DNA of 36,475 bases, taken from IMG/VR virus record IMGVR_UViG_3300025070_000106, positions 1-36,475 of that record, one strand, 5' to 3'. Shown here in pieces: positions 21,101-31,390 of this stretch; the stretch's first letter is position 1, and each line of letters starts with the position of its first letter. A program made the position numbers and the translations under genes. The notes beneath the pieces were generated by a model. That model was not told the DNA's origin. It searched no databases and saw nothing but the letters and a program-made list of their open reading frames with translations. The DNA comes from a virus.

Positions 21101-24100
21101 CTATTTAAATGGTGACCTCTTTTTTATATCCGCAGCTATCTCTGCTAAGATGTTCATGTCGTTAGCCATCCCGCCATTGGGTTTTCTACCCTCTCTCAAT
21201 ACAAATTCAGTAATAGCTTCCTTGCGGACGAAGGATGGCATCCTGCGGAATTTGAGCATAGGCACGATGTATTGAGGTGCGTCCGCTAAAATGCCCTTGT
21301 CCTCGTTTGTAATGTTCGCTTTTGCTTCAGCGATATCACGACGGATTACAGTAGTAACTCTGTCTGTAATATATTCAACTTCTGTATAGTGTTTTTGTAG
21401 AGCCGGAGAACCCCTATAGTCAGTAATGGCATCTACTTCAGTGCGTTTGGCTATCTCTATAATCGCAGGTATTGCATCGCGTAGGATAGAGTTTTCAAAC
21501 CTACGGATGCTAGGCACAGAAGACTTACTCGACAGTTCGTATTCAGTAATACCAAGCCTCTTTATATATTCCCCGGCTTCATTATCCTTGCTCCTAAAGG
21601 TAAGACCACCCAGCACTTTAGCTGTAGGGTACATTCTTTCTTTAGCGTCTTGGAATAGAAACTCTCTGTTAGGCAGTGCGGCTTCTTCTTCTCCTGTCAG
21701 GAAGAACCCGCGACTTCTTAGGCCACGCATGTATTCACTTACGAAGGTAGCTTTTGCATCTAATGTTGGGTCTTCAGCAGCGTCTTTAAACACAAGCCCA
21801 CGAGAGCCATCTGCTCTTTCTGCTTCAATGATTTGAGAAAATGGCACGAACCAAGAACCTGTATATTGACCAAGCGCACGTCCTGCTATTTTTGCTGCCC
21901 TTTCAGTGGACACCATATCTGTCCCGTCAAATGCATTGACAACCGATTCAACAGCACCCTGTCCAACACCAGTTCTAACACCACTTCCTACAAAGGTCTC
22001 CATAAAATCCTTATGGTCATACCAGTTATCAAATGTGCCATTATTAAGACGCTTTGTTGCCTCTGCCATCCATAGCAACTGCCTCACAGGATAGATAGCG
22101 GTGGTATCTAGTTCACCACCTGCAAGATTAATCATCTTATAGTCACCCGGCGCATCAGGGCTGGTGCGATACTGATACAATCCAGCCCATGCTGCCATCT
22201 CAACCAGTTCTTTTGTGAAATAACTAGCTGTCTCTCTGACTGCCTTTCCTACTACGCCTTCTTCCTCCTCTTTATCTGGCTCATCGTCAAAGAAGGTGGA
22301 TATAGCAAGAGGAACTGTTGGTCCTGCAACACCCATAGCAACAAGGTTGCGCGAGATGCGCTGCCTGTCTTTCGTTGTGAGTGGACCACGGGCTTTAGGC
22401 ACAGCAACACTCATAAGTTTACGAGTCAAAGGAATGGAACTACCTGCTGCATACTGACCCATTAATTCCATACCATTAAACATGAAGCGAGGGAATGGTA
22501 TAAAGGCTGTAAGACCGTTACGCACGATAAAGTTAGACACCTCACGTAAAGGCTGGATGTCTGGCTGCTTGGCATAGGTAAAGTCCATAGCCCTGTTAGT
22601 GGCCTCCTCCATTATTTCAATGAAAGAACGTGACCCCTCTGGTCGAACAGTTGTAGAGTCGTTTATTAGGTCACGGATTTTACCCTGCTTTAGCGTCTGA
22701 ACAAAGTCAATGCCATACTCTCTACCAGTAAGACGTTGTAATTCAGCGAAAGCAACAGCCCTACGCTGCAAAAACTCTTGCCAGCGGTTTGCGGTGTTAA
22801 GTACCTCGACTGCATCTTCAGCAGTCGTCATTACCAAGTTAAACTTACCCGCCGCACGGAACTTTTCTATGGCCGCTTTACGCAAAGCAGGGTCAGTAAT
22901 ATTTTCAATCTGCCTAGCCACTGTTTGTACCGTAGTATCTAGGTCAATTCTGTCTGTAGGCACACCCTTATAATCAAGGATTAACTCATCTACTCGCCCT
23001 AGATTGCGGCGAATCTCATTGATAGAGCCGTACATAATGTCTGCTTGCTTTGTAAATTCAGGCTGCTCGTAGATAAAATCTAACACATCCCGAACTTCAC
23101 CCTTTACATCACCGCTAAATATGTACTTCATGTGACGGAAGCTGTCACTCCAATTCTGAGGGTCTAGCAAAGACGTAGCACCTTTTATAGTGCCATAATG
23201 ACTAGCATTATATAGTGCCGTGTCGATTACGTTACCCATGCCTTCCATTGGACCCCGGACATAGCCTGACTGAAGGTTACGCGCTGCTGTTGCAAGCTGC
23301 GACACAAGACCACCACGCCTAACGCCTTCAATCCGCATGATAGCAGACCTAATGCTGTCTTGCACTTCTAAGGTCTTTGCTTCTTGCAAAGCAATCATTT
23401 CGTTTGTAGGTCTTGACCTCTTAATCTGAGACAGCTTTTGTAGGATTTGACCAGCACGTGAACCTGAACCTACCACAGTGAGAATGTAATCCTCAAAAGA
23501 AATGTCATATTTGTTTAACAATGTGACAAGTTCATCACCGGGCATGGCCTCTTTGGTCACTGTCAGTTCAAACAGGTGGTCAATTACAGTATAGTCTGTA
23601 CCGTTTTCCCATTTCTTAGGCTTAAATAAGTCGGGCTTTGCCTCTTTTAACTCTGCTATACTAGCAACAAGACCATCAAATTTCTCAGGTCGCAGCAGCG
23701 GCTGTGTAATTTCATCACCCTGACCGAACACACGGGCAGCAGTCAAATCAATAGGTGCCGTACCTGTAAGCAAGTCACGTACAGTTTTCTGGTCAGCGTT
23801 GGCTACGTCTTCTGCCATTTCTACACCAGCTTTACGCGCTAAGTCTGGGTCTAGTTTCTTTACACCATCCTTCTCGACAGACACTACCTTGCCTGTCTTT
23901 TGCTCAAACGCCGTAATCAAGTCTTGTGCAATCTCAGGGTTAGCACTAGCTGATGCACTAGCGTTCTGCCTTTTAATTGCACGTTCTTCTCTAGTGGCTG
24001 AACGCATTACGTTTGCGTCCAGTTTGTTATTCCATTCTTTTTCTGCTGCCAGCATCTTCTGCGTTGCTTCACGTGCCGAAGTAGCTTTAAGTACATCCAT

Positions 24101-25426
24101 CTCCAAGCTGACAGCGTTCTCAAACTTATCATTCAGCTTTTCTACTTTGTTAGTAAGCCTAGCTACGGTAGCTTCATCTGTGGCACGAGACAGTTGTCCT
24201 GTAGTCTTACGAATTTCAGCAGCAATTTTGGACGACTTAGCTGATGCCTTGGCAGCAACATTAGATGGCGCAAAAGCAGCAGAACCAAAGCCCGGAAGTA
24301 TAGCATCTACAGTTTCAAGCATACCTGCTGTATTATACATAGCACTATCTGCTAGTTCAGCAGGTGAGGGCAGGTTTGCTGCCGCATACAAATCAGGAGA
24401 TGCCTCTTGTAATTCTTCTGCCATGAATTGGATGCTGTCACCATAGGCGTTGCCCAAGAAAGCCATGCCATTGCCAACATTCAAAAACGATTCAAAGGCA
24501 GCAGGTCCAGCCAGTTTAAAGAACTTACGCATGTTCTCGTCTTCAAACGAGTCAATCATATACTCTAGTGCTTCTGTTCTTTTTAGGTCATCTATTACAT
24601 CTTCTCTGGTGGGTTTATCAATCACACCTATTTTCTGTGCAAACATATAGGCCATGCTTGCTACGGGTGAATGTAAGCCTTGGATGTAACCAGACTCCTG
24701 TTCATCCATCATACCTTGTATTTCATCATCTGTGATTTCGTAGCCGTCTATAAAACCTTCAGCAATCATGTCACCGACGTTATTAATAGTTTCTTCCGTT
24801 GCTGTTGCGTCAATACGGCCAACAGCAATCCTGCTTTTGCCTTCTCTTTCAGCAATAGCTGCGTACTCACTGGCGTTTTCTGGCACCCTAGACGGGCTAT
24901 CAAATAACAAGTCAGTCTCGCCAAGACTGCCGTGAGGAATTACGTAGGCATCTTGGTCGCCCAGAATTGGCACAGAGGGAGACGTAGGACGGGTGGTTTC
25001 AGAGAAGTGTACGCCCCCTTTATCATCAAGCGCACGACGACCAGACGGAGATATAATACCTGCAAATTTAGCTTCGTCTATGTCTATGATGCTACCCTCG
25101 TTATCAAACAAGTGAGGATACTTCTGGCGATACAATTCATATAGACCTGCTTGGTCTAGGTCATTGTGATTTGTATCTTCAATAGACTCTGATACATTCA
25201 GGTCAGACACAGGTGCTGTATTAGGTGTGGGGAGGGCGGTAGTATTACCAGAAGATGTGGGAGAAATCTGACCACTGAGCATCTGCTCTTCAATGTCAGC
25301 AGCGGACATAGGCTCTACATCTAATGTAGTGTCTGTAGCAAAAGGAATAGGGGCGGGTGTAGACACTGTGCCTACTGCCCCGCCCATCACTTGTTGTTCT
25401 ATTTCTTGTGCAGTTAAACCTGCCAT
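21101..25426 (-). CDS. Very large virion protein, putative internal/ejection protein
   Basis: 1441 residues, the largest product in the window and the last gene of the leftward unit. It begins MAGLTAQEIEQQVMGG and has long helical, charged parts (around 390-500), plus hydrophobic patches in the C-terminal half (FIPFPRFMFNGMELMGQYAA; GVAGPTVPLAISTFF). Length, composition and position after other virion genes recall internal core proteins such as T7 gp15 and gp16, which are ejected with the DNA. No lytic transglycosylase motif is evident to me. Function is inferred from context. Confidence 0.65.
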   Translation of the reverse strand: MAGLTAQEIEQQVMGGAVGTVSTPAPIPFATDTTLDVEPMSAADIEEQMLSGQISPTSSGNTTALPTPNTAPVSDLNVSESIEDTNHNDLDQAGLYELYRQKYPHLFDNEGSIIDIDEAKFAGIISPSGRRALDDKGGVHFSETTRPTSPSVPILGDQDAYVIPHGSLGETDLLFDSPSRVPENASEYAAIAEREGKSRIAVGRIDATATEETINNVGDMIAEGFIDGYEITDDEIQGMMDEQESGYIQGLHSPVASMAYMFAQKIGVIDKPTREDVIDDLKRTEALEYMIDSFEDENMRKFFKLAGPAAFESFLNVGNGMAFLGNAYGDSIQFMAEELQEASPDLYAAANLPSPAELADSAMYNTAGMLETVDAILPGFGSAAFAPSNVAAKASAKSSKIAAEIRKTTGQLSRATDEATVARLTNKVEKLNDKFENAVSLEMDVLKATSAREATQKMLAAEKEWNNKLDANVMRSATREERAIKRQNASASASANPEIAQDLITAFEQKTGKVVSVEKDGVKKLDPDLARKAGVEMAEDVANADQKTVRDLLTGTAPIDLTAARVFGQGDEITQPLLRPEKFDGLVASIAELKEAKPDLFKPKKWENGTDYTVIDHLFELTVTKEAMPGDELVTLLNKYDISFEDYILTVVGSGSRAGQILQKLSQIKRSRPTNEMIALQEAKTLEVQDSIRSAIMRIEGVRRGGLVSQLATAARNLQSGYVRGPMEGMGNVIDTALYNASHYGTIKGATSLLDPQNWSDSFRHMKYIFSGDVKGEVRDVLDFIYEQPEFTKQADIMYGSINEIRRNLGRVDELILDYKGVPTDRIDLDTTVQTVARQIENITDPALRKAAIEKFRAAGKFNLVMTTAEDAVEVLNTANRWQEFLQRRAVAFAELQRLTGREYGIDFVQTLKQGKIRDLINDSTTVRPEGSRSFIEIMEEATNRAMDFTYAKQPDIQPLREVSNFIVRNGLTAFIPFPRFMFNGMELMGQYAAGSSIPLTRKLMSVAVPKARGPLTTKDRQRISRNLVAMGVAGPTVPLAISTFFDDEPDKEEEEGVVGKAVRETASYFTKELVEMAAWAGLYQYRTSPDAPGDYKMINLAGGELDTTAIYPVRQLLWMAEATKRLNNGTFDNWYDHKDFMETFVGSGVRTGVGQGAVESVVNAFDGTDMVSTERAAKIAGRALGQYTGSWFVPFSQIIEAERADGSRGLVFKDAAEDPTLDAKATFVSEYMRGLRSRGFFLTGEEEAALPNREFLFQDAKERMYPTAKVLGGLTFRSKDNEAGEYIKRLGITEYELSSKSSVPSIRRFENSILRDAIPAIIEIAKRTEVDAITDYRGSPALQKHYTEVEYITDRVTTVIRRDIAEAKANITNEDKGILADAPQYIVPMLKFRRMPSFVRKEAITEFVLREGRKPNGGMANDMNILAEIAADIKKRSPFK

Positions 25427-26991
25427 TACAACTTAAACTCTGTTCCGGTCCAGACCATAAGTACTGGGCTATTATTTACATTCATGTACACTACATCGCC
25501 AATTGCATATTCACCATTCTTAGCATTTGCATCAGCGGTTGACCCATTAGGAGCAACGTGAAATTTCTTTATATCTACTTGTTGTTCAGCAGGTAATTGT
25601 GAGTTAGTCAGATACCGATTAAACTTTTGGTTCATGTAAGCAGCTAGTCCATTTTTAGCTGTTGTTTCACGTGCTTCTAGCGCACGATTCATAACCTTAT
25701 CTCCTACATCTCCATAGGTATATCGAACTTCACCTACGGCTTGTAAGACACCTAGATAATACTTGCCTTCATTACCTTCAAGTGCAGTTTCAAGCCTACC
25801 ATCAATGCCGTATTTAAATCCTTTGGGTGAGTTAATACGCGATTCAGCATTGTTAATAACACCATTAATAGTTTCTTCGTTAAAGATGGTGTAGTCTTCG
25901 GGCTTACCGCCTTCTGCATCAGCCAATGCTTTTTTGTCAGCAACCATTTGTTTAAATACTTGGTCACGTTGGTTCTTCAATTCCGTTATTTTGGCAGGGT
26001 CTGTTTCAAATCGCAGGTCATTGTCTATTTGCGCCAGAATAGCATTGTGAGAAGCGGGTACACTATCTGAACCGGGCTTGGCTGTATCTGTTTTGATGCG
26101 TTGAGATACACCTGTCCAAACTTTTAAAGCCGCATCCAGACTTGTTATCTTGTCTGAATCTCTTTCACCCTCTGGTTTAGCCTGTTCTTCTGCTAACTGA
26201 GAGCCAATTGTGTCTATATTATTTGAAATAAGGTTGCCTTTATCTTGACCCGTTGTCTTCTTGGCATCATCCAAAGCCTTATAGGCAGTTAAACTGCCGG
26301 TAAGATTAGCTATTGTTTCCGCGTCTTGTTCAGCCTCTGGTTTATTTTGTTCAGCCAAAAGGAGTTGCTGAGTGCCGACTACGGCAGCTTCTGTGGATGT
26401 ATACAATTTTGTTTTATCAGGGTCGTCTGCCAAACCACTAGCATCAATCTGAAGCTGTGCTGGCCTGAAGTTTTGTTCAACCGCATTGTCGATAGAGTTA
26501 AAGTCTAATGCGTCAAGTTTTGCTGCCAGAACAGCCTTTGGGTCAGAACCAAAGATAGTGCGAGACTCACCAAGAACACTTGTATCTATAGTGGGAACAG
26601 ACACTCTCTTGGCAATCTGACCTGCCCAATCTGTAGAATTGAACTCCTCTGTACCGGGAGTTGGTGCCGTAACATTATAGATTGTGCCAAAGTCTAGTCC
26701 CTTTTCCACAGCTTTTCCATACTGGTCAAGGGCATGACTTACCGACGTGGAACCACCGGCAGCAATAGAAGCGCGTGTTTCTAAGTCAAGGCCAGTAACA
26801 CCTAGCGCATTAATAAGTTCCTCTGCCATCTGAACATTCTTTTCATTGGCTTTATCTGCTTCCATTTTACGTTGCGTATGCAAATCAAGATAGCGATTAG
26901 TAAGAAGGTCTACGCGCTTTTCTTCTTCCTCTACACGCTCTGCAATTTTGCTTGCCATACCGCTTAGTACTGCACCAAATTGAAGTCCCAT
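25426..26991 (-). CDS. Virion-associated protein, putative internal protein
   Basis: 521 residues. The N-terminal segment is a likely coiled coil (KIAERVEEEEKRVDLLTNRY) and the middle contains regular acidic/helical stretches (TEAAVVGTQQLLLAEQ). The C-terminus is more strand-like (NNSPVLMVWTGTEFKL). It overlaps the genes on both sides by a TAATG arrangement. No family recognised; placement between other large virion genes suggests a core or tail-tube part. Confidence 0.6.
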   Translation of the reverse strand: MGLQFGAVLSGMASKIAERVEEEEKRVDLLTNRYLDLHTQRKMEADKANEKNVQMAEELINALGVTGLDLETRASIAAGGSTSVSHALDQYGKAVEKGLDFGTIYNVTAPTPGTEEFNSTDWAGQIAKRVSVPTIDTSVLGESRTIFGSDPKAVLAAKLDALDFNSIDNAVEQNFRPAQLQIDASGLADDPDKTKLYTSTEAAVVGTQQLLLAEQNKPEAEQDAETIANLTGSLTAYKALDDAKKTTGQDKGNLISNNIDTIGSQLAEEQAKPEGERDSDKITSLDAALKVWTGVSQRIKTDTAKPGSDSVPASHNAILAQIDNDLRFETDPAKITELKNQRDQVFKQMVADKKALADAEGGKPEDYTIFNEETINGVINNAESRINSPKGFKYGIDGRLETALEGNEGKYYLGVLQAVGEVRYTYGDVGDKVMNRALEARETTAKNGLAAYMNQKFNRYLTNSQLPAEQQVDIKKFHVAPNGSTADANAKNGEYAIGDVVYMNVNNSPVLMVWTGTEFKL

Positions 26992-27500
26992 TATTGTCTC
27001 CTCGCCATCAATCCAGTTTGTTCAGGTTTATCTTGGGGCATCACCGCTTCTTCTTCTACTTCTGGCGGCTCTTCCATTGTGTTAATCTTTTCTTTTGCAC
27101 GTTTAATAGCCACTGCAATGGCAGTTTCTTTTGGTTTATCTAGTTCAGGCGGCTTTTCCATGCCGGTGCTATACGAGATACCTGCATCATCACCAATATA
27201 TGCCATCATTTCAATAAGCACAGGCAAGACAAGAACTCCCACATCCACAGTGTGGTATCCCTGCATTACACCACCAAGCTGCATTGCATTAGCAATGGTG
27301 GTTAAAGGAACACCTGTTTCCATTGTATTTATTAAGTCGCCTACAAACTCAGGCTCAACTAATCGTGGAATATAAAACTCCAGTGCCTCTTCTACAGTAG
27401 TATACTGAGGAGGATTTTGCCACGGTCTATTGCCCAGTTCCGCAGTCAGGCTCTGACCGGGAATAGGACCATCAAGAAAGTTTTCCAGATTATTCGCCAT
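26991..27500 (-). CDS. Hypothetical virion-operon protein
   Basis: 169 residues. The central part (TIANAMQLGGVMQGYHTVDVGVLVLPVLIEM) is hydrophobic, and the C-terminal third is Lys/Glu/Pro-rich, ending TGLMARRQ. No family recognised. Its ATG overlaps the upstream stop and its stop overlaps the next ATG. Confidence 0.6.
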   Translation of the reverse strand: MANNLENFLDGPIPGQSLTAELGNRPWQNPPQYTTVEEALEFYIPRLVEPEFVGDLINTMETGVPLTTIANAMQLGGVMQGYHTVDVGVLVLPVLIEMMAYIGDDAGISYSTGMEKPPELDKPKETAIAVAIKRAKEKINTMEEPPEVEEEAVMPQDKPEQTGLMARRQ

Positions 27501-27699
27501 TAAACTTTATCGCCTCTCGTCTACTACGAATGTTAGCAACATATCGTGCAACACGGTCTACCTCTGTCTTAGGTTTGCTAGGCTGTGTCATAGCATTTTC
27601 ACTACGAGAAAGTAGACCTTGTTTTGCTTTTGGTTCTTTTGTCTTATCCGCTTCTATCTGCGGAAGATTATTATATGCATTATACGCTGTTTGAAACAT
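27490..27699 (-). CDS. Small basic virion-operon protein
   Basis: 69 residues, MFQTAYNAYNNLPQIEADK..., basic and apparently unstructured in the middle (KEPKAKQGLLSRSENA). Overlaps the next gene by 11 nt. No family recognised. Confidence 0.6.
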   Translation of the reverse strand: MFQTAYNAYNNLPQIEADKTKEPKAKQGLLSRSENAMTQPSKPKTEVDRVARYVANIRSRREAIKFNGE

Positions 27700-27704
27700 T
27701 TATG

Positions 27705-29951
27705 CTACCCCCCTAAACCAAGCAGTCCACCTACAACACTGCTGCTACCTGCAGTGAGGAACGTACCAATAAGCTGACCAAAACCTAAAGACGAATTGTA
27801 ATCATTCATCATACTTTGAACATTAGCACTGCTATCTGCACGAAGCTGTTCAATAGCTAGATTAACGACACGACTACGTTCATTCTCTGCAGATGTCCAT
27901 GCCCACTCCATGCTGTCACCGTAATACTGCCACATGTTGTTGTAGGCTTGGTTTGATATACCTAACAAAGCATTGGCATTAAGTTCGTTAGCACGGTTGA
28001 TAGCAGCAGTATCTGCTGTAGCCACCTGTCTGCGCCACTGAGCATTGCTCTGGTCAATGACAAGGCGGTTCTGTGCATTGAACTGGTCACGCTGGTTATT
28101 CAACTCTGCGTTAAATCGTTCTACTGTATTACGCTGCCCTGCATTATATTGTGCCTGTGCATTAGCCTGTGTACTATTATACTGAGATACATTGTTAGCC
28201 AAGTCAGCAAAGAACTGGTCAACTTGATTCTGTGAACTTGCATTAAACTGACGTGATGCATTTTCTGCAGCTTGGTCAGTAAAAAGTGATTGAATACGTT
28301 GCTGCGCTTTGAAGATATCTGTCTGCTGCTGGTTAGACAGGTTAGCCATATCCATCTGCATGAAGTTCTGAGCATTCATTGCAGCAGCTTGCTGTCTGTT
28401 TCCTAAGTTAGCCATGTCAAGATTAGACAATGCTGCAGCCTCTGCCATCACAAGAGCCTGATTGTTGCTGAGATTGGCAAGGTTCATGCTGTTAGCAATA
28501 CGGCTGTTTTCCAAAGCAACCTGTTGTTCAGCAGTAAAGTTCATATTGGCAATGTCACCAATACGAGCAGCGTTGGCTACACGGGCTTGGAAGGTTTGGT
28601 CAAACTCCTGACCCATAAACTGCGCACGTTGTTGTGCTGCAAGCATAGTACGCTGCTGTCTATTGGACAAGTTCTGCTGTTCAAACTGTGCAAAGATACT
28701 AGCGTCTGCTTGTGCAACAGGTAGTGCAGACTCCATAGCAGCCTGTACAATGGCCTGACCGGCAATGCTGGAGGCACCTAGCCCACGTGCAGACATAGCC
28801 TGTGTAGCGGCTCTCATGGCCCCTGCAGCCCATGCTGGTGTTTCACCACCCTCAAACTGCTGCATCAAGCCATCAAGCTGCCCTTGCACTGTAGCTTGCT
28901 TAGAAGGTGTGGCTTCTGCTGCTTGTACCTGCTCTGTAAACTGCGCTGCAGTCTGTGCATTAGCAGCACCAGATACAAGTTCTCCATCCTGTATCTGTCT
29001 TTGCACAGGATTATTTATGAGGACCGCATTACCCTGCGCTGCATTTACGTCACCTACAGAAGAGGCAGTCTGCTGTGCTGCTAATACCTGTGCTTCAGGG
29101 CTTACTGCACCCTGTGCTGCTTGCGTGGCATTGATAGCTGTATTTACAGCAGGTGCAGCCTGTGCTGCTTGCATCACGTTAGCTTCAGACTCCTGCGGTG
29201 CCTGTGCATATGAGGTAGTAGCCATAGCTGTAGGAACAGCGACATTGCCTGTTACCTGACCACTGTAGGGGCTAACCATCTGACGTGGGTCTATCGTAGT
29301 GCCTTGCGCAGTTACTGCAGCACCTGTTGGTAGTCCGGGTGTTTGCATCATCTGTGCTGATACATCAGCGACAGTCGGAGCAACCTCCTCCGTAATCACG
29401 GTGCCTTGGTCATCAGTGATAGGCTTCATGTAATTAGGGTTAGCTGTTTCACCATCAGAAAGAAACTCGTTAGTGTCCAGCTTTGGCTTAGTTACTTTTT
29501 TAAACTCTTGTGTAGGCACATAAGCCTGACGCAATGCCGGATTAGGGACAGCAGGTGCGGGACTATAACTAGCTTGAGATGCTATAGTCTCACCGCTGGG
29601 ACGTGGTGTAACTTGTGGTATGCCACTAAAACCGGGTGCTGCTTGCAACTGCATCTGGTTCTGTGCTTGTGCCAGCGTACCGGGGGCAAACTGGCTCTGC
29701 TGGAAAGGTGCTCCCATTTTAGTTACAGCACCGGGAAGAACCTGTGCAGGGCTAGAAAAACCCCCCTCACGCATCTTCACCACACCACCCTTTGCCATCT
29801 GCACAGCAGCATTAGTGAACTGCTGCATACGTGCTTGACGTGCAGGGTCTTGCTCAATGTAGTTCTGAAACTCGCCCATGTTGCCAGTATAGCCCATGCT
29901 CTTGGCGATTTTGTTCATCGCTTCTGGTTTGAATGCCTTGAATACAGCCAT
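27705..29951 (-). CDS. Large Gln/Asn/Ala-rich virion protein
   Basis: 748 residues. Residues about 45-60 carry QMAKGGVVKMREGGF, related to the RGG peptides of the left operon. A Pro/Gln/Ala-rich first half is followed at about 465-640 by imperfect repeats built on ANLSNxQQ (SMNLANLSNNQALVM; DMANLGNRQQAAAMNAQ; DMANLSNQQQTDIF), with very high Asn and Gln. The C-terminal end is glycine-rich and hydrophobic (IGTFLTAGSSSVVGGLLGLGG), like a membrane-active segment. A tail or ejection role, for example a channel across the envelope, is inferred. No enzyme motif seen. Confidence 0.65.
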   Translation of the reverse strand: MAVFKAFKPEAMNKIAKSMGYTGNMGEFQNYIEQDPARQARMQQFTNAAVQMAKGGVVKMREGGFSSPAQVLPGAVTKMGAPFQQSQFAPGTLAQAQNQMQLQAAPGFSGIPQVTPRPSGETIASQASYSPAPAVPNPALRQAYVPTQEFKKVTKPKLDTNEFLSDGETANPNYMKPITDDQGTVITEEVAPTVADVSAQMMQTPGLPTGAAVTAQGTTIDPRQMVSPYSGQVTGNVAVPTAMATTSYAQAPQESEANVMQAAQAAPAVNTAINATQAAQGAVSPEAQVLAAQQTASSVGDVNAAQGNAVLINNPVQRQIQDGELVSGAANAQTAAQFTEQVQAAEATPSKQATVQGQLDGLMQQFEGGETPAWAAGAMRAATQAMSARGLGASSIAGQAIVQAAMESALPVAQADASIFAQFEQQNLSNRQQRTMLAAQQRAQFMGQEFDQTFQARVANAARIGDIANMNFTAEQQVALENSRIANSMNLANLSNNQALVMAEAAALSNLDMANLGNRQQAAAMNAQNFMQMDMANLSNQQQTDIFKAQQRIQSLFTDQAAENASRQFNASSQNQVDQFFADLANNVSQYNSTQANAQAQYNAGQRNTVERFNAELNNQRDQFNAQNRLVIDQSNAQWRRQVATADTAAINRANELNANALLGISNQAYNNMWQYYGDSMEWAWTSAENERSRVVNLAIEQLRADSSANVQSMMNDYNSSLGFGQLIGTFLTAGSSSVVGGLLGLGG

Positions 29952-29952
29952 A

Positions 29953-30153
29953 CTAATTCATTCCCATAAATACTGTAACTACCATAGCAACTACCATAAT
30001 CGTACTGCCCATAATCATTGCTTCCAGCCGCCACATGCGCTTGTCTAAACTCTCTAGCTTCTCTTGCACAGAGGCATACCGGATGGCGCACTCTTTCTCG
30101 TGTACCTCCAGTTCCATCTGTGTTTTGAGTACGGGTTCCATCGCCAGTTTCAT
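29953..30153 (-). CDS. Holin-like protein (XhlA type: coiled coil plus one membrane segment)
   Basis: 66 residues. A helical, charged N-terminal part (ECAIRYASVQEKLESLDKRM) is followed by a single C-terminal hydrophobic segment (MIMGSTIMVVAMVVTVFMGM). This architecture matches XhlA-like haemolysin/holin proteins, which sit in the inner membrane and help release the endolysin. The endolysin is encoded separately in the early region (7710-8129). A spanin or anchoring role is the alternative. Its start overlaps the upstream stop. Confidence 0.55.
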   Translation of the reverse strand: MKLAMEPVLKTQMELEVHEKECAIRYASVQEKLESLDKRMWRLEAMIMGSTIMVVAMVVTVFMGMN

Positions 30154-30341
30154 CAGTCGGCGTCAGCTATGGTCAAGTCACCGGCTGCGACCTGTCGTTG
30201 GATTTCTGCGCTTTCTTTATTGGCAGCATCATTGATAGGCACATACATCTCCACACCGTCAATGGTAGCTTTGATGCTAGAGTTGGTGCCATCAATAGGA
30301 TGTGCAATGTATTGTGCATTGGTAATATTCATCTCATCCAT
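30153..30341 (-). CDS. Small conserved tail-associated protein
   Basis: 62 residues, MDEMNITNAQYIAHPIDG, then SSIKATIDGVEMYVPIND and a helical end (AEIQRQVAAGDLTIADAD). This pattern occurs next to tail-fibre genes in many marine phages and may be an assembly helper. Function not known. Confidence 0.6.
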   Translation of the reverse strand: MDEMNITNAQYIAHPIDGTNSSIKATIDGVEMYVPINDAANKESAEIQRQVAAGDLTIADAD

Positions 30342-30343
30342 GT

Positions 30344-31390
30344 CTATAACTCCGCACTAATATCAAGCGCACCATTGTGAAGGTACTGAACATCGTTGGC
30401 ATTTCGACTTGTTGCACTAGCCATAAAAAAGTTCATTGTCGTAAAGTCACTAAATGTTGGTGTGCCGGTATAACCTGAACCGCTGCTAAATGCAGTGCTT
30501 ATAGAAACACTGGGAGCCGCCCTCATTATTACAGGTATGTTATACTGTGTGAGAGGCGTACCTCCATCGTGATGCCATCTACCAGCCAAATGGTATGAGA
30601 ACGGTTCAGTCCGAATAAAGTACCTCTGGCACCTAGTCATCTCATCGCCAAACGACCGATGCTCAAACGGCGTGGCCTGTTCGCCGATTTCCATTTGAAT
30701 GCCAGAGATGAAAAAGTTATTAGCTGCGTCATCTCCGATATTTACTTGACCTACTGCCCTGTTAGCAGATGTTGTTGACTCCCAAGATGTTGCCAGCGTT
30801 CCTGATGTGTATGTGGAACCCGCTTGAAGCCACCAAGTTAGTCTAAAACTTTCTCCGTTATCATTATTCAATGCTCCAGAGGTGTCACCGTCAAATGTTA
30901 CTTCTTTGTATTCAAAAGTATTAGCAGAGGAAACTGTGTACGCTTTTGATATGCTTCTGGTATTGTCTCTATCTTGTATTTCTAGGATGTGTGTTCCTGT
31001 TTTTGGAGAACGGACGTAAAAAGATATCGTTACTTTTTTTGCGCCAGACGTACCTTTTTGTAGCTGCTGCAAATCTTGGCCTTCAATCCTATAGTGTAAT
31101 TGAGTAAAATCCCCTGCACTAAGTGATGCGTCAGCGGTAGTACAATCTAGTTTTAAACTGTTAGCAAAACCATCAGGGGCTGTAGTGTCTTGGCTGGCTG
31201 TATAAACAGTGGAAGTTCCGTTCATAGAAAACGCAAACCTATCCGCAACAAGGTAGCCCTCGCTTGATGTGCTAAACGTAGCTGACGTACCCCGCTGTGC
31301 CACCTGCATCGCACCGTTGATAATCATGTTCCTGTTCGACAACGCCGTCTGCGAACCAATCAGTGCGGCGAGTTCTGCTGCCTTACTCAT
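30344..31390 (-). CDS. Tail-fibre or receptor-binding protein
   Basis: 348 residues. The N-terminal block NRNMIINGAMQVAQRGT and the later EQATPFEHRSFGDEMTRCQRYF are typical of phage tail proteins with a jelly-roll, carbohydrate-binding-like central domain (ITISFYVRSPKTGTH region). The C-terminus is Ser/Thr/Asn-rich. It would contact the host surface. Its ATG is preceded by GGAGACCTCGC, the conserved cassette junction. Confidence 0.7.
   Translation of the reverse strand: MSKAAELAALIGSQTALSNRNMIINGAMQVAQRGTSATFSTSSEGYLVADRFAFSMNGTSTVYTASQDTTAPDGFANSLKLDCTTADASLSAGDFTQLHYRIEGQDLQQLQKGTSGAKKVTISFYVRSPKTGTHILEIQDRDNTRSISKAYTVSSANTFEYKEVTFDGDTSGALNNDNGESFRLTWWLQAGSTYTSGTLATSWESTTSANRAVGQVNIGDDAANNFFISGIQMEIGEQATPFEHRSFGDEMTRCQRYFIRTEPFSYHLAGRWHHDGGTPLTQYNIPVIMRAAPSVSISTAFSSGSGYTGTPTFSDFTTMNFFMASATSRNANDVQYLHNGALDISAEL

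Noticed and set aside
23799-24446. 215-codon plus-strand frame opposite the large virion gene
   Set aside because: Antisense shadow of the 1441-residue gene; Ser/Ala-rich mirror translation, no ribosome site.
28765-29259. 164-codon plus-strand frame rich in Cys and Ala
   Set aside because: Antisense shadow of the Gln/Ala-rich virion gene; Cys-Ala pattern follows from the GCA/CAG codons opposite.
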